Shown: piece by piece, positions 46,832-46,850 of the stretch
How positions within the stretch are numbered: the stretch's first letter is position 1
Layout of the letters: every line of letters starts with the position of its first letter
Origin: Parcubacteria group bacterium GW2011_GWB1_40_14
GTDB taxonomy: Bacteria > Patescibacteriota > Minisyncoccia > Terrybacterales > GWB1-40-14
DNA length: 46,850 bases
Direction: 5' to 3'
NCBI GenBank assembly: GCA_000996085.1
Contig: LBYG01000014.1
Coordinates: forward strand, 1-46,850
Notes under the pieces: generated by a model
Seen by the model: only the letters and a program-made list of their open reading frames with translations
What the model was told of the DNA's origin: nothing
Database searches by the model: none
Program-made: the position numbers and the translations under genes

Positions 46832-46850
46832 AATATACAATTACAAAAAA

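Overview
This is a 46.85 kb, AT-rich bacterial chromosome segment. Gene content, small unknown membrane proteins and an intron-bearing 23S rRNA suggest a Patescibacteria/CPR-like genome; that taxonomy is inference. Core content: tRNA-Tyr and tRNA-Thr; tsf-rpsB; rpmE-prfA; rplY; a sugar-phosphate cluster (2-hydroxyacid dehydrogenase, fba, an unknown 446-aa protein, PfkB kinase, rpe, rpiB, gap); gdhA, trxB, glutaredoxin, ROK kinase, VIT family, FAD oxidoreductase; split transketolase around a PH-domain gene; ferredoxin, DUF1858, SufU-S-D-(B)-C; a 23S-5S rRNA operon with its own promoter and no 16S in view; a NADAR-like gene; and purB. The most unusual signal is a dense set of repeated, nested palindromic intergenic elements of several families. 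Family A (5 full copies, about 140-150 bp) is bounded by CCAGGTAGT/ACTACCTGG arms and flanked by 4-bp direct repeats (TATG x4, AATA x1). In four copies the right-hand TATG supplies the ATG start codon of the downstream gene, and the element opens with a conserved 19-20 codon ORF (MPGSENSTV...). Family B (3 copies) also abuts start codons. Family C (3 copies) and family H (2 copies) show compensatory changes in paired arms. Family I and others supply 3' ends and stop codons of genes. Also found: a 499-nt group I intron at the L2593-equivalent site of 23S, other 23S insertions including one at helix 45, a sufB gene lacking about 33 codons with a frameshift, and a 4-bp tandem duplication that frameshifts a transglycosylase-like gene. 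All calls come from reading the sequence and the supplied ORF track; no database search was run.
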